A stretch of DNA of 64,000 nucleotides from Chitinophaga filiformis (GCF_021646545.1 NZ_JAKIRP010000003.1:62001-126000), one strand, 5' to 3'. Shown: positions 35,488 to 44,396, counted from the stretch's first letter. The notes: a model not told the origin generated them from the letters alone. Numbers and translations: made by a program.

Positions 35488-37083
35488 ATGAAAAGAATCA
35501 CCCTGATGTGCCTGGTGGTACTGTTGCAGGCACTTGCCTATGGGCAATTCAAAACCGTAGCTGAAACTCCCTTATTTGAGGAACCTGAAACCGGTCATGC
35601 GAAGCTGCTCCAGCTCAAAAACGGCAATACCATCGTCGTACACCTGAGCGCCAGAAACGGAATAGATCTCACTATTTACAATCCCGAGCATAAACTGGCG
35701 GGTTACAAACATCACGATCCTTCTTTTGGAAAACTGAAAGGAGCTCGTGTCAATGCTATTTTCGAAACTAATAACACTATCGCACTCCTGATCAGTGAGG
35801 TCCATGAAAGAACACCTGTGCTCTACAGATTACTGTTTGACGGCGCCACCGGCAACCTGGAGAGGGAAGAAAAGATCGCGGAAGCAGAAAAATACCTGTT
35901 TAAAGACGTACGCTGGATACCTGAATTTGATCCTGTAAACTCTTTCTCAGTCAGTAAAGATCCGGCCAGCGATCACTACGCATTATTCATCCATCGCGAT
36001 AAAAGTGATCTCGCAGATAAAAACCAGATGGAGGTGGTTGTATATAACGGCGATCACCAGGAGATTAGCCGGGCCTTTTACCAGCCGGCTTTCAAATATG
36101 CTTCTCTGAACTACCTTGACATGGCTGTATTAGGAGATGACAGGGTATGCATACTGGGGTTTGCATACAATGAGATCACCTCCAACGACCGGGAAGGACA
36201 ACTGGTGATGATGACGCTCACCAAAAACGGAAGGCGTATGACCTCTGAATTGCTCGACCTGTCTGATAATCGCATTGCCGACAGTGCTATTGTGCGGTTC
36301 AATCCTGTCACAAAGAAACTGATGCTGCTGGGCGCTGCTCATATCGAGGATGCCAACCCGCAGCCATATGCAGGTTTCCTGCTCATTATAGACCCTTTTA
36401 AGGCCAAAGTCGAGCAGGAGATCAATCTATATCCTGCCGAAGCCGATGTGCAGAAAAAGAAGCTATATGGGCCAAATGAAACATTTACAGGAATGCCTCA
36501 GGATATCGTCATCAACGATGATGGCAGCTTTTCTGTTATTTACGAAGAACTGATCAGCGAAAAACATACACCACGGGATGCTACACCCTACACTTACTAT
36601 ATGCTGGACAACCTAGCAGTTGCCTCATTTGACGTCAGCGGCAAAATGCAGTCTGCCAGCTTCATTCCGAAAAAACAGTATCTGAAAAACACCGACTACC
36701 CTTCTTTCTATATCGCACAAAGGAAATTATCCACCCAGCATTTGATACAGGCGGACCAGTACCGTTCATTTTCTTATCTGCATACAAAGCGGAAGTTATA
36801 CGTTCTCCTGAATGATGCGGAGCAGAACACACATCCGGAGAATGGGAATGTAGTGCCAATGCGTTCACTGACCAGCGCCCAGGCATTCTCGTATGTAACA
36901 GGAAGTCCCGCACCGGAAAGACGCCTGTTTTTTGGTCCGCTGAAAAAGGAAGAGAAGCACGCCCTGGCGGTATTCAATCTTTCAGACTATAACAGGTCCA
37001 CTAACACATATGTAACGCTTAAGCTGGAGATAAACAGCAAGGAAAGAAAATCCAGGCTGGTGTGGCTGACGCCGGAAGAATAA
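35488..37083 (+). CDS. Exported protein of unknown function, beta-propeller-like
   Basis: 531 residues with a signal peptide (MKRITLMCLVVLLQALAYG). The mature part is made of repeated short beta segments (HAKLLQLKNGNTIVVHLS, RVCILGFAYNEI, AGFLLIIDPFK) interrupted by polar turns, suggesting a six- or seven-bladed propeller, but no signature lets me name a family. No catalytic motif, lipobox or C-terminal sorting domain is seen. It lies 61 bp after the helicase; the link is probably positional only. It is followed by a terminator that belongs to the opposite strand. Confidence 0.7.
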   Translation: MKRITLMCLVVLLQALAYGQFKTVAETPLFEEPETGHAKLLQLKNGNTIVVHLSARNGIDLTIYNPEHKLAGYKHHDPSFGKLKGARVNAIFETNNTIALLISEVHERTPVLYRLLFDGATGNLEREEKIAEAEKYLFKDVRWIPEFDPVNSFSVSKDPASDHYALFIHRDKSDLADKNQMEVVVYNGDHQEISRAFYQPAFKYASLNYLDMAVLGDDRVCILGFAYNEITSNDREGQLVMMTLTKNGRRMTSELLDLSDNRIADSAIVRFNPVTKKLMLLGAAHIEDANPQPYAGFLLIIDPFKAKVEQEINLYPAEADVQKKKLYGPNETFTGMPQDIVINDDGSFSVIYEELISEKHTPRDATPYTYYMLDNLAVASFDVSGKMQSASFIPKKQYLKNTDYPSFYIAQRKLSTQHLIQADQYRSFSYLHTKRKLYVLLNDAEQNTHPENGNVVPMRSLTSAQAFSYVTGSPAPERRLFFGPLKKEEKHALAVFNLSDYNRSTNTYVTLKLEINSKERKSRLVWLTPEE

Positions 37084-37113
37084 AAAAAAGGCTAAAGTAG
37101 GAATACTCCAGCC
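37082..37113 (-). terminator. Rho-independent terminator of the Lipoprotein_15 repeat gene
   Basis: On the minus strand GGCT...AGCC with inner AGTA/TACT forms the stem, followed by TTTTTTTT (the eight A at 37082-37089). It is about 85 bp past the stop at 37198. Confidence 0.8.
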
Positions 37114-37197
37114 ATTGCTAAACCTACAACTGTTTACACTGTTCATGTAACATAAGTTTCTGCCACAGTTGTCATGACAGCGGGGTGTTAGCAGCTC

Positions 37198-38049
37198 CTA
37201 TTTTTTAGGCGCTGTTAACGTTCCGTTGTTATTGATAGGCCAGATGCCTGGTGTCGGAACGCTCACACCTTTGGTGTTACCCCTTTTATTTTCGTCTCCG
37301 CCATAGTAATACAGCGCCCAGCCTCTGTAGGCCAGCTGTTTCTTACCATGTACATCTATCACTCCAAAGTCAGCCTTTTTCAGGATAGTGGGAATATTTT
37401 GTACTACTGTTTCCTGGTAAACAGGCCATACAGCATCATTACTGAAATCAGGTAGTGTATACTTGTTAATGTTGAACGAATCTTTTGAGAACTGATACAA
37501 CGTTCTGCCGTAATCGTCTGTGATGAATTCTGTCAGTTCATCACCGGGAACATATTTGCCGGTGTATTTAACACCATCTTTGCCCACCAGTTGTGCTTTC
37601 CCTAATGCTACAGAATAATCAGGTTTTGCAGTAAACCAGGTTCCACCTGCACTATCGCCTTTGATATCGCCGGCTTTGGTATCGCCCTGGAAATAGTACA
37701 GTGGCCAGCCTTTGTAAGTAGACTGTTTTGCGCCATCTGCGCGGGTGATCACACCAAAATCTGCAGCGTCAAGACCTGTTTCAAGGCTTGGGTTGGCTTT
37801 GTAAAATACTGGCCATTTCGCAATACAGTCGCCGCTGCAGGCAGCCTGTCCATTCACATCCAATGCAAAGGAGTAGAGGGTACGTCCCTGGTTGTCAGTT
37901 AATATTTTTCCCAGTTTCTCGTTAGTTTGCAGTCTTACATCTGCATTCACAGCAGGGTTCTGAACGTCATCGTCATCATCACAACTTACAATACATGTTG
38001 CTGCCAAAACAAAGAGTGACATTGCAGCTAAGGTTTTTCTGAACTTCAT
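37198..38049 (-). CDS. Lipoprotein with two Lipoprotein_15 (COG4315-type) repeat units
   Basis: 283 residues from the ATG at 38049; the longer frame adds 20 residues ahead of the clear signal MKFRKTLAAMSLFVLAATC. The lipobox is IVSC, followed by DDDDD, a surface-export-like acidic run. Two similar halves each contain a DNQGRTLYSF / DDYGRTLYQF segment, a WPV(F/Y) segment and a YKGWPLYYFQGD / YRGWALYYYGGD segment. This is the secreted repeat family found in COG4315 proteins, whose function is not established; association with electron-transfer loci has been noted for some relatives. The first half keeps a CSGDC pair of cysteines. The upstream leader region is rich in hairpins. Confidence 0.85.
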   Translation of the reverse strand: MKFRKTLAAMSLFVLAATCIVSCDDDDDVQNPAVNADVRLQTNEKLGKILTDNQGRTLYSFALDVNGQAACSGDCIAKWPVFYKANPSLETGLDAADFGVITRADGAKQSTYKGWPLYYFQGDTKAGDIKGDSAGGTWFTAKPDYSVALGKAQLVGKDGVKYTGKYVPGDELTEFITDDYGRTLYQFSKDSFNINKYTLPDFSNDAVWPVYQETVVQNIPTILKKADFGVIDVHGKKQLAYRGWALYYYGGDENKRGNTKGVSVPTPGIWPINNNGTLTAPKK

Positions 38050-38299
38050 TTTGAGTTTTTTAATGATTACTCTGATTGAGTATGCAAAGCTCAAAATATC
38101 TGTGCTCATTGAAAATTACCAAACCTGGTCATATCCATCCCCTATTCTAGTGATCTAACAACATTTTCACCGGGAGTACTCACTTTTTGAGATCACAAAG
38201 CTACAATCTGTTATATCAACAGAATTACACATAACAAAGTAAAAATGATAAAAATCAAACAATTAGACCGGAAATATGAGTTATGGCTGTCTGAGTGAA

Positions 38300-38432
38300 C
38301 CGGGTGTTTGTAACCGGCATATGATGAGGAACCGGAGCAGACTAATTGGGGGACATGTTTATCCCCCATATGTGAGAAAGGTCATACTGCATATTTGTAA
38401 CCCGGGTGCGCACCCCAGGAATGAGCCCTGGC
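38300..38432 (-). repeat. REP-like, hairpin-rich intergenic element
   Basis: In the 421-bp gap 38050-38470, upstream of the Lipoprotein_15 gene, two copies of GGTTACAAA occur in the same minus-strand orientation: CCGGTTACAAACA (plus 38305-38317) and CCGGGTTACAAATA (plus 38392-38405). Nearby are a GGGGGA/TCCCCC hairpin (38348-38367), a 12-bp palindrome GGGTGCGCACCC (38404-38415) and a CCAGG/CCTGG hairpin (38415-38431). The same word, GGTTACAAACAT, occurs at 63011-63022 on the other strand. The sequence is richer in G+C than the gaps around it. This looks like a dispersed REP-type repeat; no transposase is adjacent. Confidence 0.5.
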
Positions 38433-38470
38433 ATCGGGGGATGTACTATCCGCCATACGGCGAATGAAAA

Positions 38471-39163
38471 TCAGCTATACCGGTCGTTCCTCCAGGGATA
38501 GGCCGTATTGGAATAGCCGCGTTCCTCCCAGAAGCCTAATTTGTTTTCTGTCAGGAATTCTATCCTCCGGATCCATTTTGATCCTTTCCAGGCATATAAC
38601 TGAGGCGTGATCATTCTTACCGGACCGCCATGCTCTATCGGCAAAGGTGCTCCCTCAACGGTGTGTACCAGCAGCACGTCAGGTTTCAATGCTTCTTCCA
38701 GCGAAACATTGGTCGTATAATCATCATATCCGTAACACAGGATATGTGTGGCATTGTCATGGGGCTGCACGAGCGCCGCCAGATCCAGCAGGCGTACTCC
38801 TTTCCAGTTCATGTCCAGTTTAGACCAGGTGGTAACACAGTGGAAGTCGGAAGTATCTTCTGTCTGCGGTAAAGCCATAAAATCGTCCCAGGTAAGTTCT
38901 ACCGGGTGTTCCACTGCGCCATCTATCACCAGTCGCCATTCATCCAGGGGAACCTCCGGTTCAATACCCAGGTCGAGCACAGGCCACTTATGCGTGATGA
39001 TCTGCCCAACTGGTACTACCGGCATGCCATGACGATTAGGTTTACCGGAACCCATAGGCCTGTCGTCGGCAACGGAAGGCGTCTGCCTGATCTTGTCCTC
39101 AAAACGGGCTTTTAGCTTCATACGGGCTTCGACCACCCTTTTTAATTTTTCTGATTCTTCCAT
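38471..39163 (-). CDS. Cytoplasmic sulfite-oxidase-like molybdopterin oxidoreductase
   Basis: 230 residues starting MEESEKLKRVV at 39163 (the longer frame adds 17 unlike residues). A single oxidoreductase molybdopterin-binding domain: LDLGIEPEVPLDEWRLVIDG, the FHCVTTWS segment with the Mo-ligand Cys109, and HGGPVRMITPQLYAWKGSKWI. There is no twin-arginine or Sec signal, no heme domain and no dimerisation domain, so it is a minimal cytoplasmic member of the SUOX/MsrP fold. The substrate is unknown. No moa/moe cofactor genes are nearby. It is divergent from the lipoprotein gene at 39259. Confidence 0.9.
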   Translation of the reverse strand: MEESEKLKRVVEARMKLKARFEDKIRQTPSVADDRPMGSGKPNRHGMPVVPVGQIITHKWPVLDLGIEPEVPLDEWRLVIDGAVEHPVELTWDDFMALPQTEDTSDFHCVTTWSKLDMNWKGVRLLDLAALVQPHDNATHILCYGYDDYTTNVSLEEALKPDVLLVHTVEGAPLPIEHGGPVRMITPQLYAWKGSKWIRRIEFLTENKLGFWEERGYSNTAYPWRNDRYS

Positions 39164-39258
39164 AAGATGAAGGTAGGGATTATTGAAAAATTCGTAAATA
39201 TGAATATCAAACATTTAAATTGCGTCCATTATAATCGGAGACATCCACATCCCTGGCC

Positions 39259-40074
39259 ATGAATAAAATATCATCCTTAATTACACTTTTACTGACGTTT
39301 GGGCTGTTTGCCTGTAATGATTCCAGAAATCCTCCTAAGGCGTTTAATTTAAGCGATTTTGATAAGTATTGGGCCCGTATGACGCAGGCACAGGAAGACT
39401 CCCTGTTTGATCTCTATTATACGTCATGTGATACTGTTATATCCCATAATGATACTACATGGATCATTAACCGCAAATATGATACTACCATCGTCCATAC
39501 CGGGATTTTTTATTACCTGCGTTATGATTATCCGGTGGCTTTCGCCGGTCCATCGACGCGCATGACAGAAATTGCACTTGACTTCGAAAAACAGGGCAAT
39601 TCAGATAGTGCCAGTACTTATTTCAAAACGATTGTTGCCTATGTGGATACAATAAACCACCAGCAGCATAGTGGAGAGTTTTGTGCAGACGCCAACAGCC
39701 TTCTGGAAATTGGCGTTAACAATGCCATCCTGGCTTCTTTTGCCTGCACGCGGTTGGGCGATACGACCAAAGCCCTGGATATGTTGAAACCCTGGCTGGC
39801 CAATGCAGAGGCTCATGCAGGCATTTACGGTTGGTTTGCCAGACTGTGCAGACTGAAATATGGCGAGAGCGCCTGGACGCATGAACTCAATACCTGTTAT
39901 AACACCCTACATCGCTTAGAAGATGATCATTTGCCTGAAACCAGCGATTGGGCTGTAAAGATTTTTGGAGCATCCGTGGGATTAGGCAATGCCGATGACC
40001 CGAATGTTACTTCGAGAAGTAATATTGACAGAACCATCAACTGGATTTTCCGCACCAACCCGGATTTGAGGTAA
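39259..40074 (+). CDS. Lipoprotein of unknown function, TPR-like helical
   Basis: 271 residues. MNKISSLITLLLTFGLFAC is a lipoprotein signal (Cys19). The central part (about 95-215) is helical with A/L/Y spacing of tandem helix pairs (NSDSASTYFKTIVAYVDTI, DTTKALDMLKPWLANAEAH) like one or two degenerate TPRs. It has four further Cys residues. I recognise no named family. It is the first gene on the plus strand before the Clp-N/TPR gene but is separated from it by 236 bp. Confidence 0.7.
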   Translation: MNKISSLITLLLTFGLFACNDSRNPPKAFNLSDFDKYWARMTQAQEDSLFDLYYTSCDTVISHNDTTWIINRKYDTTIVHTGIFYYLRYDYPVAFAGPSTRMTEIALDFEKQGNSDSASTYFKTIVAYVDTINHQQHSGEFCADANSLLEIGVNNAILASFACTRLGDTTKALDMLKPWLANAEAHAGIYGWFARLCRLKYGESAWTHELNTCYNTLHRLEDDHLPETSDWAVKIFGASVGLGNADDPNVTSRSNIDRTINWIFRTNPDLR

Positions 40075-40310
40075 TACCGGCGGATATGCAGACTTGACTA
40101 TATGTTTCTTTTATTTTACTGGATAACACCCTCAATCACAATCCAATTGCAGTGAAAAATGGTATACTCGTTTTAACGGAGGATCTGCATTTGTGATGAT
40201 TCGCCGGAACGGCCCCGGAATGAGGTATCGGCGCATTGAATTCTGGTAATTTGACCGCTGGCAGATACCCATAAATGATATAAATTTGATACTGTACTTA
40301 ACCATTGCTG

Positions 40311-41528
40311 ATGCTTTTGACTTCCTCCTATGAACTGAAGACAGCATTTGCCTATGCCAGGACTTTTAGCCTGGAGAGGAAACTTTTTTACATAGACAGC
40401 CAGATGATTCTCCTGGGTATTCTGGACTCTTACGCCAGTGATATCGCCATTGATGCGGCTGACCGGGAGAAGCTCGTCCAGTGGCTGCACGCCCTTAACT
40501 GGGAACAACGTCCCGGCACTCCTATCCCCACGGGAAACAGGCCCAAAGTGCCTATTATGACGGAGGCGGAAAGGATGTTGGAAAATGCTGCGTATTACCA
40601 GAAAAAACTGGGAGATGAACAGCTCCATCCCCAGCACATCATCCTCTCCCTGCTCAGTATAGAGAACCGCTGTCAGTACAAATTCCAGTCGCTTGGTATC
40701 ATCTTCGACAGCTACCTGGAACAGATCCGGGCACTTAGGAATATTCAGACCGAGGTCCCTTTCCGTAGTCCCCGCATCAAAACCTCCCATATCAGTTTCT
40801 TCCACCCGCTGATCCGGCTGTTTTACGGTCCTCAGCAGAAGAAGATGGCTGTAGAAAGATATTTCAGGGAAGCCCAGGCCCTCCTGCAGTATAACGATAT
40901 CCACAGGTGCCGGGCGCTCTGCCACCTGGTGTTACAGATGCAGCCCGATCATGTGAATGCATTGTGGCTGTCGGGGGTAACATGGAGAGTGGAAAGGAAC
41001 TTCCAAAAGGCCCTTCCCTTCTATGAAAAGGTACACAAGAAACATCCGCAACATACAGGAGTACTGGCGGAAGTAGCACATTGTTACAGTGAGCTGGGTA
41101 ATCATGCGTGGGCACAACGCCTTTACGAACACGCATTATCAATGAATCCGGGATCTTCGGAACTGCTGAATAGTCTCGGGTTTGAATGTATCAAGCTGGA
41201 ATTGTATGTGGAAGCGATCTCTTATTTTGATCAGGCCATTGCGTATGATGAAGAATGCGCCTATGCCTACAATAATAAAGGTTATGTGCTGATGCACCTT
41301 GGATTCCCTGTGGCAGCCAGGGAGCTTATACTTAAATCACTGCAGTTCAATAAAGGCAATGCCTATGCCTATAGGAACCTGGCATTGCTCGCCCTGAAAG
41401 AACAAGACGAAGACACTGCCAGGGAAATGCTCCTGAAGGCGCAACGATTTCACTTTAAACGTAATTATGGCAATGAAGTGGAAGAATTGTTACGCCGCCT
41501 GGACAAACAAAAAGCTACTACTTCGTAA
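40311..41528 (+). CDS. Clp-N-like and TPR protein
   Basis: 405 residues from the ATG at 40311 (a TTG six bases earlier is also in frame). The first ~150 residues look like a Clp repeat (R) domain: FAYARTFSLERKLFYIDSQMILLGILD and then ENAAYYQKKLGDEQLHPQHIILSLLS are the two halves, as in the N domain of ClpA/ClpC. From about 185 to 400 there are five to six TPRs (AVERYFREAQALLQYNDIHRC, ELLNSLGFECIKLELYVEAISYF, AYAYNNKGYVLMHLGFPVAAREL). No ATPase module is present, so it could act as an adaptor that binds Clp-type substrates. Its stop codon overlaps that of the convergent IPC synthase gene by 11 bp. Confidence 0.75.
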   Translation: MLLTSSYELKTAFAYARTFSLERKLFYIDSQMILLGILDSYASDIAIDAADREKLVQWLHALNWEQRPGTPIPTGNRPKVPIMTEAERMLENAAYYQKKLGDEQLHPQHIILSLLSIENRCQYKFQSLGIIFDSYLEQIRALRNIQTEVPFRSPRIKTSHISFFHPLIRLFYGPQQKKMAVERYFREAQALLQYNDIHRCRALCHLVLQMQPDHVNALWLSGVTWRVERNFQKALPFYEKVHKKHPQHTGVLAEVAHCYSELGNHAWAQRLYEHALSMNPGSSELLNSLGFECIKLELYVEAISYFDQAIAYDEECAYAYNNKGYVLMHLGFPVAARELILKSLQFNKGNAYAYRNLALLALKEQDEDTAREMLLKAQRFHFKRNYGNEVEELLRRLDKQKATTS

Positions 41529-42468
41529 CGGCTAAATAATACTTGTTGATCCGTTCGTTATAAGCCACACTTCTCATCAATACGAGCCGGTATAAGGCAA
41601 TACCTACGCTGGCGCAGGCAATACCCGCCAATACATCCAGTACGTAGTGATGGCTGGTATAAACAGCGGCAAACCAGATACCGATGGATATGATGCCAAA
41701 AATAGTCGTGAAGAAAAGATTGGTGGTCTTCCTTGCATAGAAGAACACGATCAACGGATAAGCAGAATGCAATGAGGGCATCGCCGCAAATACGTTTGAT
41801 CCTTTTGCATATAAAGAGCCGAAGATATTAACGTTCAGCGCGGTGTCAAACCTCGCCAGTCCGGCTGTATTACCCGGTGTGCTGGCTATAAAGTCAAACC
41901 CGTGTAACTGTACATACCATGGTGGCGCGGCAGGATACGTATAGTAGATGATATATCCTACCCAGTTAACCAGTATAAAGGTGAAGGCGAAATGCAGGAA
42001 TGCCAGCCTGTCCTTATAGAACAGGTACGTAGCGAATGCCAGTGGTACCGGCACCCAGCATAAGTAGAATGATCCTGTCAACACGTCCAGCCATACGCTG
42101 GTATGATGCAGCCAGTACTCGTTCGGGGTCACTTTCACTCCATCCATCATCACGCCAAACCATGCTTTTTCTGTCTCATAAATGTCTTTGATATGTACAG
42201 GCCCCGTCAGGTAATTGGGGAATGCCTTCATATAGTCGAACACGATCCAGTAAAAAATGAAGATCGAAAAACCCAGTATAAAACGCCGGGTCGGTCTCGA
42301 TACGTAATAACAGACGTTAAAAATAGCGATCAGCCATATCTGATCAGTCTTAAAGCCAACCAGCCAGCCTGAAAGCAACAGATAAGCTATGCTGATCGCA
42401 GTAACGATCAGCATATTTCGCCTATCAAAAAAAGCAGTTGTAGGCCTGGCAGGAACCGGTGCATCCAT
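41518..42468 (-). CDS. PAP2/AUR1-like inositol phosphorylceramide synthase candidate
   Basis: 316 residues with about six membrane helices. Motifs match the AUR1-type branch of the PAP2 family: PAAPPWY (179-185), MPSLHSAYP (His234) and TSHHYVLDVLAG (His274, Asp278), the His-His-Asp set of the phosphotransfer centre. In this family the enzyme moves phosphoinositol from phosphatidylinositol to ceramide, releasing diacylglycerol. It is the last gene of the ten-gene sphingolipid operon, 6 bp after the hydroxylase. The operon supplies both substrates (ceramide and PI), which makes the assignment strong by context. A plain lipid phosphatase is the main alternative. Confidence 0.82.
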   Translation of the reverse strand: MDAPVPARPTTAFFDRRNMLIVTAISIAYLLLSGWLVGFKTDQIWLIAIFNVCYYVSRPTRRFILGFSIFIFYWIVFDYMKAFPNYLTGPVHIKDIYETEKAWFGVMMDGVKVTPNEYWLHHTSVWLDVLTGSFYLCWVPVPLAFATYLFYKDRLAFLHFAFTFILVNWVGYIIYYTYPAAPPWYVQLHGFDFIASTPGNTAGLARFDTALNVNIFGSLYAKGSNVFAAMPSLHSAYPLIVFFYARKTTNLFFTTIFGIISIGIWFAAVYTSHHYVLDVLAGIACASVGIALYRLVLMRSVAYNERINKYYLAVTK

Positions 42469-42474
42469 CTTATC

Positions 42475-43095
42475 TCACTTTTGAAAATCTGATCCGAAGA
42501 TCTTGTCCCAGAATGAAGAACTCACACCATATCCTTTGGAAGCATCGGCATAGTGATGCATCATGTGGTGTTTCTTTAACTTCTTCCAGAACTTTGCCTT
42601 AAAATTGAAATGGTGCAGGGCATAGTGGGAGATATCGTAGAAAAGATATCCGCCGATGAAGCCTGCATAAAATCCGTAAAAATATACTTCAGGTATAAAA
42701 CTTCTATATAGGAACCAGAATCCCAACGCCAGCGGTATGCTCACAGATGGTGGCAGTACCAGGCGCAATCTGTCGTTAGGATAGTCATGATGCACACCAT
42801 GGAAGATGAAATGCAGCTTTTTACCCCAGGAAGACTCCGGTTCAAAATGGAATACAAAACGATGCATGATATATTCTGTCAGCGACCAGATAAAGATACC
42901 GGCCAATACGCTGAGCAGCCATATCAGTACACCTGCATTCACAGTTACCAGTGCTGTCCAGCAGCAATAGGCGATAACAGGAATATATAAGAACAGCGGA
43001 ACGCTGAAATGCACCTTAGATAATTTTTCCAGTAGTCCGTTCTTGAACATAGGCACAGACTCTTGCGAGTTGGAAACGTACTGTCTATTACTCAT
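42475..43095 (-). CDS. Fatty-acid hydroxylase superfamily enzyme, sphingolipid hydroxylase candidate
   Basis: 206 residues from MSNRQ at 43095 (a TTG six codons upstream extends the frame). Four predicted helices and the His clusters of the di-iron hydroxylase family: HRFVFH (78-83), HGVHH (99-103), HYALHH (157-162) and HHMMHH (176-181). The spacing is like that of Scs7/FA2H and plant FAH, which 2-hydroxylate the acyl chain of ceramide; a cytochrome b5 domain as in yeast Scs7 is missing. Within a sphingolipid operon it probably hydroxylates the ceramide. Sterol-desaturase-type action on another lipid cannot be excluded. Confidence 0.85.
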   Translation of the reverse strand: MSNRQYVSNSQESVPMFKNGLLEKLSKVHFSVPLFLYIPVIAYCCWTALVTVNAGVLIWLLSVLAGIFIWSLTEYIMHRFVFHFEPESSWGKKLHFIFHGVHHDYPNDRLRLVLPPSVSIPLALGFWFLYRSFIPEVYFYGFYAGFIGGYLFYDISHYALHHFNFKAKFWKKLKKHHMMHHYADASKGYGVSSSFWDKIFGSDFQK

Positions 43096-43121
43096 TCGTT
43101 GTGAATTTAACAATCAACCTT

Positions 43122-44396
43122 TTAGGGCTTGAACTGCTCCTTTATTTCTTTACCGGTAGCAGGGTCTACTCCTTTCATTTCTATGTATACCACATTCGGG
43201 AACCAGAAGGTGCCTCCTTCGATCTGCAGGTAAATCCTGTTCAGCTGCGCCATGACAGTACCTATCTGTGTGTAGATATGGTAATCGCCCTGGGCAGACT
43301 TCATCAGGTACATCTTTTTCTTATCATAAGCTACAGAACGCAATTCATACTTGTCTTTCGACAGTTGCTTTACCTTCAGTCCGTACGCAAATTTACGTTG
43401 TATGTAATTTAATCCCTTCTTTTCACCATTTTCGGTGTACCTGATCCAGTAAATATTCACCGGCTCATCTTCATCAAGTGAGCCATCTTTCTGCAGGTTC
43501 AGGTCGTAGACAATCGTGTTGGCATTCGGCGTACGCTGCATATAGAACAGCATATGCGGAATATTCTGCGGAACCGGGAATACAGGTTCTGTTCTCACGG
43601 TCTGTGCATTTGCCATTGTCATAACAGGCAGTACCATGATGAGCAGTGCGATCACTGGAGTGGTGGTAGCGCTTCTGATCACACGGGTTACCTGGTCCTG
43701 CTGATCAATTGCTTTCTTTGCATCCCTCAGCCGGCCTACCGCTGTTATATTGGTCATGATCGCCATAATGAACAGCGGGAAGGTGAAGATCGAGATGGTC
43801 TCAAATACATGGAAAGGAATGCCTGGTATGTATAGCTTGTAATCCCCGCCAATGAAGTGTGAGGTGATGCCACAGGCAATAGCAGATACGGAAATGATCA
43901 CGATCCTCTCGGGGCGTTGCATCAGTCCTCCTTTACACTCAATACCAAGACCTTCTGCACGCGCCCTGGTATAACTTACCATCATAGAGCCGATCAGCGC
44001 AATAAAGGCGAATATGGAGCTCAGGAAATAGTGATGTCCGATCAGGTAATAACAGATGCCGAGGAACAATACCATTTCACTATAGCGATCGAGTACCGAA
44101 TCGAAGAGGGCGCCGAAACGCGACCCCATATTTCCCAGGCGGGCTACCTGCCCGTCCAGCATATCAAATAATCCTGCAAAAAGGATCAGGGCACCGGCCC
44201 ATCCTACGTAGGACAGGTCTCCCCTGTTACCTTCCTCGACTCCCGTCACAAATATCACTACTACACCTATGTTCAGCAGGAATCCGATCAGGGTGACAGC
44301 GTTAGGCGTCAGCCCCAGCTTGATCAAACCCTTTACCAAAGGGTTGATCACCACGTAAATTGCTTGCTGCAGCTTATCTCTGAATCGTTTTTTCAT
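43122..44396 (-). CDS. CDP-alcohol phosphatidyltransferase fused to an exported DUF4833-like domain
   Basis: 424 residues. Residues 1-235 are a CDP-alcohol phosphatidyltransferase with the full signature D78-x2-D81-G82-x2-A85-R86-x8-G95-x3-D99-x3-D103. Next to an inositol-3-phosphate synthase it probably makes phosphatidylinositol phosphate from CDP-diacylglycerol and inositol-3-phosphate. A hydrophobic segment with a signal-like cut site (PVIALLIMVLPVMTMANAQ, 247-265) then leads into a ~150-residue beta-rich C-terminal domain (PHMLFYMQRTPNANTIVYD, VNIYWIRYTENG, IQRKFAYGLKV) that resembles DUF4833. The fusion is one continuous frame. The C-terminal part should lie in the periplasm. Its function is unknown. 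Confidence 0.85.
   Translation of the reverse strand: MKKRFRDKLQQAIYVVINPLVKGLIKLGLTPNAVTLIGFLLNIGVVVIFVTGVEEGNRGDLSYVGWAGALILFAGLFDMLDGQVARLGNMGSRFGALFDSVLDRYSEMVLFLGICYYLIGHHYFLSSIFAFIALIGSMMVSYTRARAEGLGIECKGGLMQRPERIVIISVSAIACGITSHFIGGDYKLYIPGIPFHVFETISIFTFPLFIMAIMTNITAVGRLRDAKKAIDQQDQVTRVIRSATTTPVIALLIMVLPVMTMANAQTVRTEPVFPVPQNIPHMLFYMQRTPNANTIVYDLNLQKDGSLDEDEPVNIYWIRYTENGEKKGLNYIQRKFAYGLKVKQLSKDKYELRSVAYDKKKMYLMKSAQGDYHIYTQIGTVMAQLNRIYLQIEGGTFWFPNVVYIEMKGVDPATGKEIKEQFKP

Noticed and set aside
38276..38467. 63-codon frame inside the REP-like intergenic element
   Set aside because: It runs through palindromes and repeat words, has no homology-like features, and its composition matches the repeat rather than a gene.
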